A stretch of 64,000 bases of DNA, taken from NCBI GenBank assembly GCA_949825045.1, contig OX463808.1, positions 28,581,674 through 28,645,673 of the forward strand. The letters are read 5' to 3'. Each line of letters opens with the position of its first letter. The first letter of the stretch is position 1. Shown in pieces: positions 33,966-45,200 of this stretch. The notes beneath the pieces are model-generated. The model did not search any database. It saw nothing but the letters and a program-made list of their open reading frames with translations, and was not told the DNA's origin. The translations under genes were made by a program, and so were the position numbers. The DNA is from Argyresthia goedartella (taxonomy: Eukaryota; Arthropoda; Insecta; Lepidoptera; Argyresthiidae).

Positions 33966-34528
33966 TCATAGCACAAAACTTTACACGCTCCCTGTCTAAT
34001 GTATCCATTTGTGCAAATAAAAACAAAAATACTCACAATTGCTAGAAAATAAATGTGTTGTAATGACGATTTTCAAATTATCTAAAGCGAGTCCTATGCT
34101 TATACCCCCGGTAATTAACTGAAATTGCACTCTTGCAATGATAGCATCGTTGATAATGCGTGATTTGCGCCGTTTTGTGCATTAGGATTAGTTCCGTGTT
34201 TGGTTTTTGATACTTTCTGGTTTGTAATTGAAACAATACATTATGCAATCGAACTACCGAGCCTCCCGAGCCGTGGTACAACCGCTATGCCAAAGTGGTT
34301 TTACCTGGTCCAACCAGTTAAACTACGATAATAGCAATCAATCATATTAGCTGCAGGAAACCCATACCTTATGGCATATTTTTTTGTCCAAATGGATACA
34401 TTACAGCGTGTAAAGTTTTGTGTTAAGTTTTTTGTTATGGTAGGTGTTAGTTTAAACTTGGATTGGTGTTAAATAAACCGATATAAATAGGAAATTTCGT
34501 TCTTACTTACCAGCATCTATTTGCAAAA

Positions 34529-34593
34529 TAGTGTAATGGGGCACCCATTGGTAGTGTAATGGGGCACCCATTGGTAGTGTAATGGGGCACCCA
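34529..34593 (+). repeat. tandem repeat, 23-bp unit, nearly three copies
   Basis: Unit TAGTGTAATGGGGCACCCATTGG; the third copy is cut short and runs into the right inverted end of the enclosing element. Confidence 0.9.
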
Positions 34594-34715
34594 TATATGT
34601 TTTTTACAAATACCTACGACACTACTGGAGCAGCAGTGCAGAAGGGAAAACAAATGAACCACGACACTACCAGTAGTGCGGCTTAGTAGTGTGGTGGGGA
34701 AGGAGAGTGTGTAGT

Positions 34716-35560
34716 GAGTGGCCTTTGCGAGAACCTCAAACTTAATCTTAACAATGATGTTAAATATAGCATATCAATATAATTCATTCATGAGTATGTA
34801 ACCAAGAGTAATGTGCAAAAAGTACAGCACTTTTACTGTGATAGGAATTTCGGATTACTTTGTAGTCCTTTTTTATAGCAGCATTTTACTTCTACACATA
34901 ACCAGAACAATAAATAGTGCCCGAATGCATAAACTGTTGAACATATAAAGTACATCTTACATGGCGTACTGGAGCTGTGATTTTCTTGACGAGAGACATG
35001 ACTTGAGCAGTCAACTTGAGTTGGCAGTTGTGCGTTCGAGTCATATTTTATGTAGAGGGGCTTGTGCAAGATGACAGTACTACACCATAACGTTAACTTG
35101 GCACCCGCGAGGAATGCGTTTGCCCTCGCTCTCTCGTTCGCACTCGCCCGCGACGCGTGAGTAGGACAGTGACGGACGCTATAGGTCATCGTTGACTTCT
35201 TTTCCACTCCCACTCGGCAAAAAATGTTCATTCAAATATGGGTTTTAGGCTGTGCTCTGTAGGCATACTATCAATTGCCGCGAGCTGTTTGCTAAGTGAT
35301 GTCAACAATGTAAAGTATACCTACAGAGTACAACGATGCCCTTATGACGTCACCAAAGCGAGATGCCAAGGTAACTTTGGCTTGTAGTAAATACAGATAG
35401 AACCCAGCGTTTGGTTTCAAGTCACTTTGAAAAGATGCCCGAGTGTTTGTTTTGTATTAATCTCATTTATAAGAGAAATCTAGTGGGTTATCTATAATTT
35501 TGGTCGAAATTGGTAATAGTCACGTGAATGAGATATAAATGAATGATAATCAAAATGTTC
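34716..35560. other. spacer between PABIR and CycB3, no gene recognised
   Basis: A - strand frame at 34833-35231 has no recognised motif. AT-rich otherwise. Confidence 0.4.
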
Positions 35561-36820
35561 GTGTGATGTTCAGTGGCGCTACCACAGCAATAACTTAATT
35601 GCAATTTACCATTACAAAATTATACACGAAATGTATTAAATTGTTAAAGGAAAGGAAAAATTGTACGTACCGTAAATAGAGATAAATAATAGGCCAATGA
35701 GCCAACTCGCCGGCGGCGGCGGTGCCACACATGTTACTAGTGAACCCGACCATATTGCGTGTATGTGTTTTGGTCGAGAGTAAGCGTACGAGAATTGTTT
35801 GTTCCCATCCAGTCTTTTTTATATCCAAATGTTATTGTAATAGTTGTCTGGAATGAATTAATCTAGTACTTAATAATATCGTCTAAATATATAAGCCGTA
35901 TTTTGTGTGTTTACCAAGTGTTTGTATAATTCTAATTGTGCTATACTAAGTATCCTTTGGCATTATCTCATGTAAGTTACATGATTCATTTAATTATTTA
36001 TTAATAATCACCAAGGTGTGTGGTCAATGTGATGAATTAATCAACATGTGACGAATGAGCCTAGTATTCATAATTTCATCAATTAGAATTAAGTTTTGTA
36101 TAACTACGTTTTTCTTTTTTGCAGTTTTCTCTTTCGTTCAATTCTCGTATTTTTAGGACCAAAACACACGTAATATGGTCGAGTTTACCAGAAACGGGCG
36201 TGAAACCGCCGCCGAGCAAGCTCATTGGCGGTACCTAAGTGACATATAATTTCTCTCTACTATACAGGTTGTAACGGAAATGTATGGTCATATTTTTAGG
36301 GATAGTTAGGGATAGTACATCATTCTGAACTCTCCATGAAACCGATTTGATCAGTTATCTTATTTTTCACAGCTCCCTGCATTTTGGACCGGTCAGTTGA
36401 TTTGTATGGATGAGTGAAAGATAAAGTTAATCTGATCAAATCTACTTCTTAATTAAAGTTTCTCAGATCGCCTCCCTAAAAACCTCTTAAAATTTAGTTG
36501 TACGGTGTACATTTCATGTACAGTCAACATCAGATATACCTATGTGAGCAGGTTAGCTACTCAAAAAGATCTACACATCTCAACAAATCAGAAATAACGA
36601 TACAGCCAAAGTGACAAAATTATGTCAACACCCTCAGAGTTAACTTGGATGTTGACATAATTTTGACACTTTGGCTGTATCGATATTTCTGATTTGTTAA
36701 GATGTGTAGATCTTTTTGAGTAGCTAAACTGCTCACATATATCTGATGCTGACTGAACAATTTTGTTATATTATAAGTATGACTTATATTGCCTGTGGTG
36801 GCGCCACTGAGCATCACACA
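35561..36820. mobile_element. nested inverted-repeat element, 1.26 kb
   Basis: GTGTGATGTTCAGTGGCG at 35561-35578 is answered in inverse orientation at 36803-36820 with one change, and the pairing continues inward to CACAG. Inside lies a second inverted pair (35690-35815 against 36145-36230, sharing AATGAGC, CGCCGGCGG-like and CGACCATATTGCGTGT phrases) and a third, compact fold-back at 36521-36755. No transposase frame. Confidence 0.65.
36521..36755. mobile_element. compact fold-back element
   Basis: About 105-bp arms with a spacer near 20 bp. CAGTCAACATCAGATATACC on the left answers the inverse of ATATCTGATGCTGACTG on the right, and the inner ends share TGACAAAATTATGTCAACA. Only scattered mismatches. 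Confidence 0.9.
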
Positions 36821-37077
36821 AATTTTCTCGATTCGTAATTGATTTTTATGTTGCCATGTCTGAGGTTGACGTTATTAGTCGACAAGCATTAGTTAATTGG
36901 TCAGATAATTTTGTCACCCTGCCTATAGTATCAAGCTCCTCCCTGTTGAGACACATTATAATTAATATTGATAACACATGCGTATTATCAATATTATGAA
37001 ATGAAAACGATAAAATATTTTCATAAGAGAGCAAGTTCGTTGCTGGTATTTTACATATGAACGTAACTAGCCGATTT

Positions 37078-37175
37078 GGTGGTGATCTCGCCCGAAAGAG
37101 ATAGGTATAATAAACCATTATACAATGTGGAATTAAAAGTTAATTATGTTCATCTCTTTCGGGCGAGGTGACCAC
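37078..37175. repeat. short inverted repeat, 24-bp arms
   Basis: GTGGTGATCTCGCCCGAAAG near 37079 and its inverse with two changes at 37152-37175, about 50 bp apart. MITE-like. Confidence 0.75.
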
Positions 37176-37179
37176 AGAG

Positions 37180-38320
37180 TCAACCAACGCTTCCTCATAT
37201 CAACTTGACTCTCTGTTCTACCTACAACTGTGTAGCGTAAGTAGATGTTTTATAAAATTTTGTATAATAGTTATTACAATTACGACATAGTTCCAGAGAA
37301 TACCAATATGATTTAAGTGATTAAATCACAGTATGAAAGAATTCGTTTCGGTTTTCAATCTACCTTTACTAATACAAAAATATTAAAAAGCATTTTTACC
37401 AAACCAAAATCACTTTATTTACAGTCAGAGTTTTACATTTACTTTGTATAATAAGACGACAAATACAAAAACAGTTTTAAAATGAAATTAATCTAAAACT
37501 TACCATTAACGATCAACATTATCAATAACATTCCAATATTTTGTACTCTTTAAAATGTGATAAATTACAAAACATAAGACAATGATGCGATTAATCTCGC
37601 AATAATTACTATGTAAATTACTTATTAAAACATTACAAAATCCATCCAATAATTATAATTAAAAGAGTTAGCAAATCCTGCTCAATAAGACGTGATATAC
37701 ACGTCACAAAAATATCGGTAGTCGACGGCGGGAGCTGAGCTCGTAACTGCAGATTACAATTCAGCTACAAACACGTACAAGTTGCATTTGATTTATTCAA
37801 TTTAATAATTCATATAGTACTTATTTCTGGAGGACACAGCAAGCACGACAGCGAGCCAACAAACTGTCTATTCATGGAAAGATGGTTGAGAAATTATCTA
37901 AATTTCACTATAGGAAGACAGATTTCCTCAACACAAGATATAGATAATAAAATAAGCCTTAATTATTACAAATTAAAAATAAATTCAGCAAGCATTATAT
38001 AATGTTGATTTTTCAGTGGAATGTTTGAAAAATCGCATTATTTTTTGGTTGTTTTTTATTATGTTGAATGCTGCAGAGGGAAAACAAAGCTGTCAAATGA
38101 TTTTGGCTGTTTTTTTTGTTACTATTCAACAATGTTTCAGTTCTTTCACAGCGTCGTTACTTAGTGCTAGGAACAATAACTGTAATACAATGTAGTCTTC
38201 TACACTGGGAATTTACTATCTGATGAGACCAGTGCAAATCATGGCACATAAAAAATATATCCAAATACTTCTTACTCCTTATGAGTTTATTATTGTAGAA
38301 GGAGACCAAGGGGGGGATTT
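37180..38320. other. AT-rich spacer, no gene recognised
   Basis: No coding frame of note. It may include part of the CycB3 3' flank. Confidence 0.4.
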
Positions 38321-38323
38321 AGT

Positions 38324-38457
38324 GAGTAACTCGAGCGTGTTAGATTAAGATATCTTAAGATATGTTAGATTAAGGTATCTCCCATATATATATATGGGAG
38401 ATACCTTACAACCTGTTTAGTATTTCCCATATATTAAATGACGCGCTCGAGTAACTC
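38324..38457. repeat. inverted-repeat element with a perfect 38-bp palindrome
   Basis: Outer phrases GAGTAACTCGAGCG and CGCTCGAGTAACTCGC face each other. Inside, 38371-38408 reads the same on both strands (TAAGGTATCTCCCATATAT and its exact complement, with no loop). Confidence 0.8.
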
Positions 38458-38864
38458 GCAAAATAGCCGAGTGGCCTCCCGGGCCTGTGAGAGGATTTAT
38501 TTCAACCACAGGTCGTCTTAAAATTTTAAAAATATTACCAAATAAATTGTAAATAAACTTTGCTCATAAACACATATTATAGTGATTATTAATCATTTTT
38601 CTACAATTAGCATTATTCAATGCAGATTTAGCATTCCTAAATTAACTGTTTTAAATACAGAGTATTCCTAAATCAGCCAACTTAGCCTTTTATCTTTATT
38701 GGCGTACACCTCCTATCACCTAGTCGTAAACTACAATTATAAATTGTCTAGATTTAATGTCAAACATCTACTTATTTAGTAACACAATATTTTACATAGA
38801 ACAAGCCCGTGCCGTGTGGCACCTCACATTTTAAGCTTTTCCACAAACCATGGGTATCATCGCA

Positions 38865-38870
38865 TTTATT
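38865..38870 (-). terminator. CycB3: candidate polyadenylation signal of CycB3
   Basis: AATAAA on the - strand, about 250 bp after the cyclin B3 stop. Confidence 0.45.
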
Positions 38871-39116
38871 GCAGAAAGACTGCGCGTCGTACATCTGAGT
38901 GCAATCGGATAGCGACGGACAATGTGTAAAATGACATTTTAGCTTCTCTGAGATGTAGGCAATTTGGAATGAAAATCCACCTCGCATAAAAATCCACGAC
39001 ACACACAAACACATGTCCAGAAACACAACAACGACCGTCTTGATAACAAGCTATCAGAGGATGTGGACCCACCTTAGTAGAGTGTTTACAGTGTGCAAAG
39101 TGCCACGCGGCCCGCC

Positions 39117-39280
39117 TCAGCTGCTCAGCTCCAGGTCGCTCATGAGCGGCACCTTGGCCACCTCGAAGAAGATCGTGTGCGAGTACTTGTTGCGGACGGT
39201 GCTGATCGCGGACTTGGGCTTCTTGTGCAGGACCGCGTTCTGTTCGATGACGATGGGGAGGATGTCCGCGAGTTTGTAGC
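39117..39280 (-). CDS. CycB3: CycB3 exon 7 (C-terminus)
   Basis: Acceptor ATGTGTCCAG. It encodes residues 463-516: YKLADILPIVIEQ, AISTVRNKYSHTIFFEVAK, and an acidic end before TGA. Confidence 0.92.
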
Positions 39281-42200
39281 CTGGACACATAATAACAATA
39301 ATAATAATAAAGTTTATTTTAACAACATGAATTACCTAGGTAGTAAGAACCGGCGGCCTCACCCTAGGTCAGACCTGTATCGTGAGGAACAGCAGCCTTA
39401 TGGCGTAACACTGAAGTTCATAGCGTGTGTCTATGGTTCATCTCATGCTAATACAATTTCATCGATTGCGGGGTATCACCGAAGGCTTCTAGGCTTCATT
39501 CAATGAGCTTGGGTTCGGCCTCCGTTATGATGGTACTTGCGTGATACCAATTTGACAGATGAAGCTGGTGCAAGGTGTCAAACGTAAAGTCTATATTCAT
39601 TCATAGCTCAGACGACTTACGCCATAAGGCTGCAGTTCTTTGACATATGAATATACAACTTATGTTTGACACGGCTAGAGCTATCTTTACTAATCAACTA
39701 TTGACTTATGTTTAATAGTGATAGAAATTAAATTAAATTAAAAGTAAAGATATTAAATAAAACTACTTGAATTTAATAAAGGGGAAGGATAGGACAGGAT
39801 TATATGCTGATTTTCAGGAAATCCTCTAGTTTCTTGGGAAGAAAGCGTTTTCAACCACTTTAGTATAGAGAGCTTAGAAGCTCTCACCGTGCAGTTTTAT
39901 GTCGCAGTGTCCGAGAACCCTGTTGAAAATGAAAGGCATCATGAATTTGGGGAAAGGTGGGCAAATGATGTTTCGGCTGCAGTTTTCGGCACACGGAAGA
40001 TTCTTTTGTTCAACAGATCTTCATAATTTGTACTGAGGATTGTTTTACTGTGCATATGAGTAGCGGTTTTTAGTATGAAGATCTGTCATACGCTGAGGAG
40101 GTCCGCTTCAGCAAACAGAGTATCAGTCGGGAATCTGGGTGGTTTTTTAAGCATGACTTTTATAACCGATCGCTGCGCTCTCTCTAGTCTCAGCATGGCA
40201 GTCACGCCAGATCCTAGTGCAGTAGCTCAGTATTGAGTCGCACAGAGCCACATAGACCAGCTTACGGACACGCTTGCAGGCAGAGTTTTTTAGCGCACGC
40301 ATGATATAAATAAGTTTCCTTACTTTTTTGGCTGTATCGGCGGAATGGGCTTTAAAGGAGAGGTACTGGTCGATGGTACCCTACCCAAGTAGTACTGTAG
40401 TACTGGAGTTGGGTTCTGAAGCTCAAGATTTGGGGAAACACATATCTCGTTTTTTGCTTTCATAGTACTTTCATAGTCTAATGACCTATGGTATTTTATT
40501 GTGGGGTCACGCTGCGAATGCTAATAGTATATTTATTCTGCAGAAACGGGCTGTTCTTGCAATTTATAGATTAGTGCCTAGAGTGTCACTGAGGGAAAAG
40601 TTTAAAGAAATCAATATTCTGACATTTGTGTCTCAATATATCTATGACAATCTTGTGTATGTAAAAAGAAATATAACTAATTTTCAGAAGTACAGTGATA
40701 TACACAATTTTAATACTAGAAATAAAGACAAGTTGGTTGCTTATGTAAGCCGACTACATAAAATTAGTAATTCTTTTAAAGGCAATTGTATACGCTATTA
40801 CAATAAGGTCCCTACTGATATTAAAAACTTACCTTTAGACAAGTTTAAAATAATAATAAAACAGAAATTGTATAAAAAAGGTTACTATAGGATATCTGAT
40901 TACTTAGAGGACAGATGTCCATGGGAATAGATTGTTTGAGTAACAGGCTGTTTCGATATATAATTAGCATTCATTTTGTAATTTGACAATATTTTATTTA
41001 AAAAAGGAAACGCAAAAGATGCGACGACTGTGGAGTTTCTTCGGTGAGCTCTTCTCCACAGATTCCGCCATTGTGTTAGTGAACTCACCCAAAAAAATGT
41101 AATGACGGATCTAAGTGATGTAACAACATCCTATGGAAATAAATGATTTTTGATTTGATTTGATTTGCCGTTAAGAATAAGGAGATTGGAGTTCAGCCAT
41201 TCAGCAAGGCTTGCCAATCCTAGTTCACCCTTTTTCAGAACGGCGTCCCAGTATCTCCATTGAAAATGGCGACAGCGTCATCAGCTTAGCAGAGGATGTC
41301 TACTTCTGGGGGCGGAGCATTATGAATATAATTTATATTAGGAAGAGGGTGGGACCAAGCACGCTTCCCTGGGGTACGCCGAAGTTAATAGGCAGCTCGC
41401 GGCTGATATTATAGTCAACTTTAATGCAGTCTTCTGTTTGTGAGGTAGGTTTCAAGTTTCTTGAGAAGCAAGGGTACAGATACGGTGTCAAAGGCCTTCG
41501 CGAGTGATTGATCAGAGACCCAACAGCATCCTCAGTGGATAATCCCTTTCGGAAACCAAATTGGTTCCCCGAAATCAACCGATATTTCCCAAGATGCCAG
41601 ACGCCTGTTCACAATTTTCTCGAGAAACTTTGAAAATAGGCCAAGAAGCTCACCTTTGCATACTGTTCTTGTTATATTTTCCATAGTGTTTTCTGTTCAA
41701 TAAAGGATTATTATTATTATATTAAGAACTGATATGGGTCTGTATTTCTCTGGAGATATATGACCTGTCCCAATTTCCATGTTTAGGGGAATTTGCCCGT
41801 TGAGAGGCTGAGATTGAAACTGTGTGTCAGGGGGACAACAATTTCGCTACATATTTCTATGATAGGCTTTGGTTTGTGGCCATCATGACCTGGGAGCTGT
41901 CATTTCTTAGGTTCGCAATGACCTTCTTTTCCTCGAAAACATCCGTTGGCTGCATAAAGGATTTATTATTATAATTATTTATTTATTTTCCAGACGTAAA
42001 GAGTCCAATATTAATTACAATAAAATAAAATAAGATTAGATTAATGTACATTATGGAATAAATATCAATGAAATAAAATTAAAGTCTATTTTATAAAAAT
42101 ACTTTAGTAATACTAGGTATCTGAAGACGGGGTGTGGTACCCTTCCTACGTTTTATGCAATGGGCTGACTGGCCACTGCCTCACAGCCACGAGGATGGTG

Positions 42201-45200
42201 TTCGTGGACGCATGTATGCGCGCGCGCGTACCGGCCGAGCGTAGGCGCAGCAGCGCCGCCCAGCCCGGCGCGTGGCCCGCGGACAACATCTCGCTCGGGC
42301 TTCACCAGGGCGGCAGGCGGTACAGAGCGCGCCAAGCGTTGTCGTATGCGACGCGCATGCGCCGCATCGTCTCCACCTTGTATGTACTCCATAGCCTCGC
42401 CGCTGCACCGGCTGAAGCGCCGTACCAGCATGTTCGCCCGCACGGTAATTGTTCGTCTCTGCAGTTCTATGTCGAAATCATCACACAGGTCTGAAGCGAT
42501 TATATGGCCCAAATATTTCACTTCTTCGACGCGGCGAATTATCTGTCCGTTAAGCCAGAGGGGGGGTGAAGAAGATGGTGTGTTGACTGATTTATACACT
42601 AGTTATTCGGTCTTCTCAGTATTATATACCATATTGTGTCTGGCAGCATACTTCTCGTAGATGTTAAGAAGAGTTCGCATGGCGCATACTGATGGTGCCA
42701 GGAGGACCATATCGTCAGCGTAACATAGGTTATTAACCATGGTTCCGTTCATTGAACAGCCAACTCCAGCTTGTGTCAGCTCTCTGTTGAGGTCATCCAT
42801 GTAAATATTAAAGAGCACAGGAGACATGCTGCCCCCCTGTCTAACCCCACAGGCCAATTTTGTAGGGTTGGACAGCTGGCCGTTCCATCTGACGACGTTC
42901 GTTTGAGAGCTGTATCATTTACTCAGAATACTGACAAGGGCTTCCGGTGTTCCTCTCTCTATCTTTGAACTTCTTCCAGAGCAGTTGGTGGGGGAATCTG
43001 TCAAATGCCTTGCTCAGATCAAAAAAGCAGGCAAGCACCGAGGTCTTCCGCTTCTTGTAGTAGCTCGCAACCTGTTTAGTGAATAAATGCTGCCATTTAT
43101 TGGAAGTGGAAACTTGGGACTTAAGGCCCATTTGGTTGGGTTGCGTCCATAAATATTCTTCTGCTTTGGTGTTAATCACTTTCTCCAGGATGCGGGAAAC
43201 TATTGAGGCAAGAGCAATGGGCCTATAGTTGCTTGAGGTAGCAATGTCTTTTTTCTGATCTTAACTATTGGGGTGACCACTGTTTGGCTAAGAATAGCAG
43301 GGATGTGGGTCAGATTCAGTATGTTGCGATAAAGTGATGTCAGCAGGTCACACTAGAGCAGATGCTCAATGGTAAGCATATCAAGCCCTGGTGACTTTCC
43401 TCGTGCCATTAGTCTCATAGTTTTCCAGACGAGTTTAGGCGTGATGTCCATATCTCCTTTACCGGCCGTGTCGGCACCTGTCTCTGGTTCGGGTGAACTA
43501 TACGAGAGTCATCGGCCGGTGCAGGCTGCGTGAATATGTTACTAAAGTGTTTTGCAATTAATGTATTATCTGATGATGAGATGGCGTCACTGTCTTGGTC
43601 TTGATAAGTTTATAGTGTGGTTCCAAAAATCGGGAAAGTTTCTTGATTCCATTGTCGTGGCCAATTGATCCATAACTATTTGGTCGTGTTGTATATTTAG
43701 CAGCCGACTCACTATGTACGACCCAAGATGTTTTTAAAGCAATTGGTTTGCTAGATTCACGCCCACGTTGGCAAAATAGTCAGTGCAATGATTTACCGAC
43801 TCTTGGGGATCAGGTTTTATTTTTGTCAGTTCGGAAGCGGCACATTTTTTTCTGTATGGTTGCTTATGTTCTTTATCACTTTCCAGAGCCCTTTTGGATC
43901 TTTCTTTTTGCTCTCTAATTCAGCACTTTCATGGGAAAACTTAAGTTTGCGGAGCAGTTCCACACATAAGTTTCTGTATCTGGTGTAGACAATCTTTCGT
44001 ACTGGATCATTGGGATGATTCCTAATTTAAAGATGGAGTTTGTCACGGTGTCTGATGCATCTCATCAAACCTTATGTTATCCATCCATGGTTTAAGGATA
44101 AGGTGTGACCTACTGACTCGCTTTCGCGTGTTTATACACAGCATTATTGAAAATGAGGTTGAATTCAGACGGCCTGTTCCATTGGTGGCTTTCAGTGGGT
44201 AGCCAGTTTGTGTTTCGCAAATGCCACTCCAGGAAAATCAACCCTTTCCATGGTACTGTCGGGTTTCTTCGGGCAACCATTAGGCAGCGACAGTGCCGTC
44301 ACTGCTATATTGTGGTCGGTTATTTCTGTTATAGTAGCCAGACCAAGGACTTGTTTGGTCTTGGCTCTGACGAAAATGTGGTCAAGACAGCTGTTAGTCT
44401 GGAGTGTTTTGTGATTGCAGGAGTGAGTCCCGATTCAGCCATTGTACAGAGATACTCCGTACTTTCGATAACTTTCTCGTCAAGGGTGTTTATATTAATA
44501 TTAATGTCGCCTACAACAATGACCGATTGTTGATTTTTAAGGCCGTTAAGAAGATAATTTAGTGAGGCAGTGAAGGTTTCGGAATTCGTAAAAGAGGGGA
44601 ATCTGTTTATGCCTAGTACAGTAGTAGAGTTTTGAATTTCAATGGACAAGCATTCAGCTTCAGCTAAGGCAGGCTCTTGTACACTTGCATTACAGGTGTC
44701 CTTTATGTATGCAGTCACACCCCCACTGCGATTGTGGTTATGTTTAGTAAAGTAGGTGTTGTAGGCGTTGTAGCCGTCAATTTCTCCTAACTCTGTTAGG
44801 ATACCTATGAGTTAAGAGAATTAATTAAGGAATCCACCACGGAGAGGCAAGAGTCGTGGCGGCGAAGTTTAGGGCAGTTTTCTCAGATAGACCTGTGGCG
44901 AGACGACTTGGCTAACTGTCAGAGTGTTGAATCACACTTGCTAGACGTGCGAGGCAATGCTAATCGGTGCCAATGCCATCCATCTTATAAGAAATAGCGT
45001 GACGCTATAGATCAAAAGATGCGGGTGGATTACGCGACACAACACGGGGCGTGTGCCCCGTGTTGTGTCGCGTAATCCATAAGGCGGCGCATTAGCCGAA
45101 AACAGCCTTTTGTTTGTAAATCTCAAGTTACGTAAAATAATAAGTATTTGGTTTCTTGCAAGGACAACAAGCTTGAGTGTCCGGATGCATTCACCATTCA

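Larger units (their letters stand above)
33456..34708. mobile_element. 1.25-kb DNA transposon with long inverted ends, host to nested repeats
   Basis: The outer ~140 bp on each side are inverse copies, both reading CCTTCCCCACCACACTACTA, then AGCCGCACTACTGGTAGTGT, going inward. GTGTAGT lies directly outside both ends (33449-33455 and 34709-34715), seven of a probable 8-bp duplication as made by hAT-like transposases. No transposase is present. A SINE, a hairpin and a tandem repeat lie inside. Confidence 0.8.
39780..44900 (-). mobile_element. CR1/jockey-type LINE, decayed and split by two later insertions
   Basis: Read on the - strand, the parts follow LINE order. Endonuclease lies at 44720-44150 (VVGDINI) and the linker at 44100-43570 (PWI, RHRDKLHL-like, SKKKDPKGLWKVI-like). 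RT lies at 41990-41170 (SPEKYRPISVL, GNQFGFRKGLSTED, GVPQGSVLGPTLF, ADDAVAIF). The C-terminal part is at 40450-39780 (LRLERAQRSVIKVMLKKP). The first gap is occupied by another LINE at 41960-43565 and the second by a + strand LINE tail at 40460-41168. Many frameshifts show it is inactive. Confidence 0.75.

Noticed and set aside
42132..42660. + strand frames of 104-120 residues rich in Arg/Ala
   Set aside because: Antisense to a GC-rich LINE fragment; no homology in this sense.
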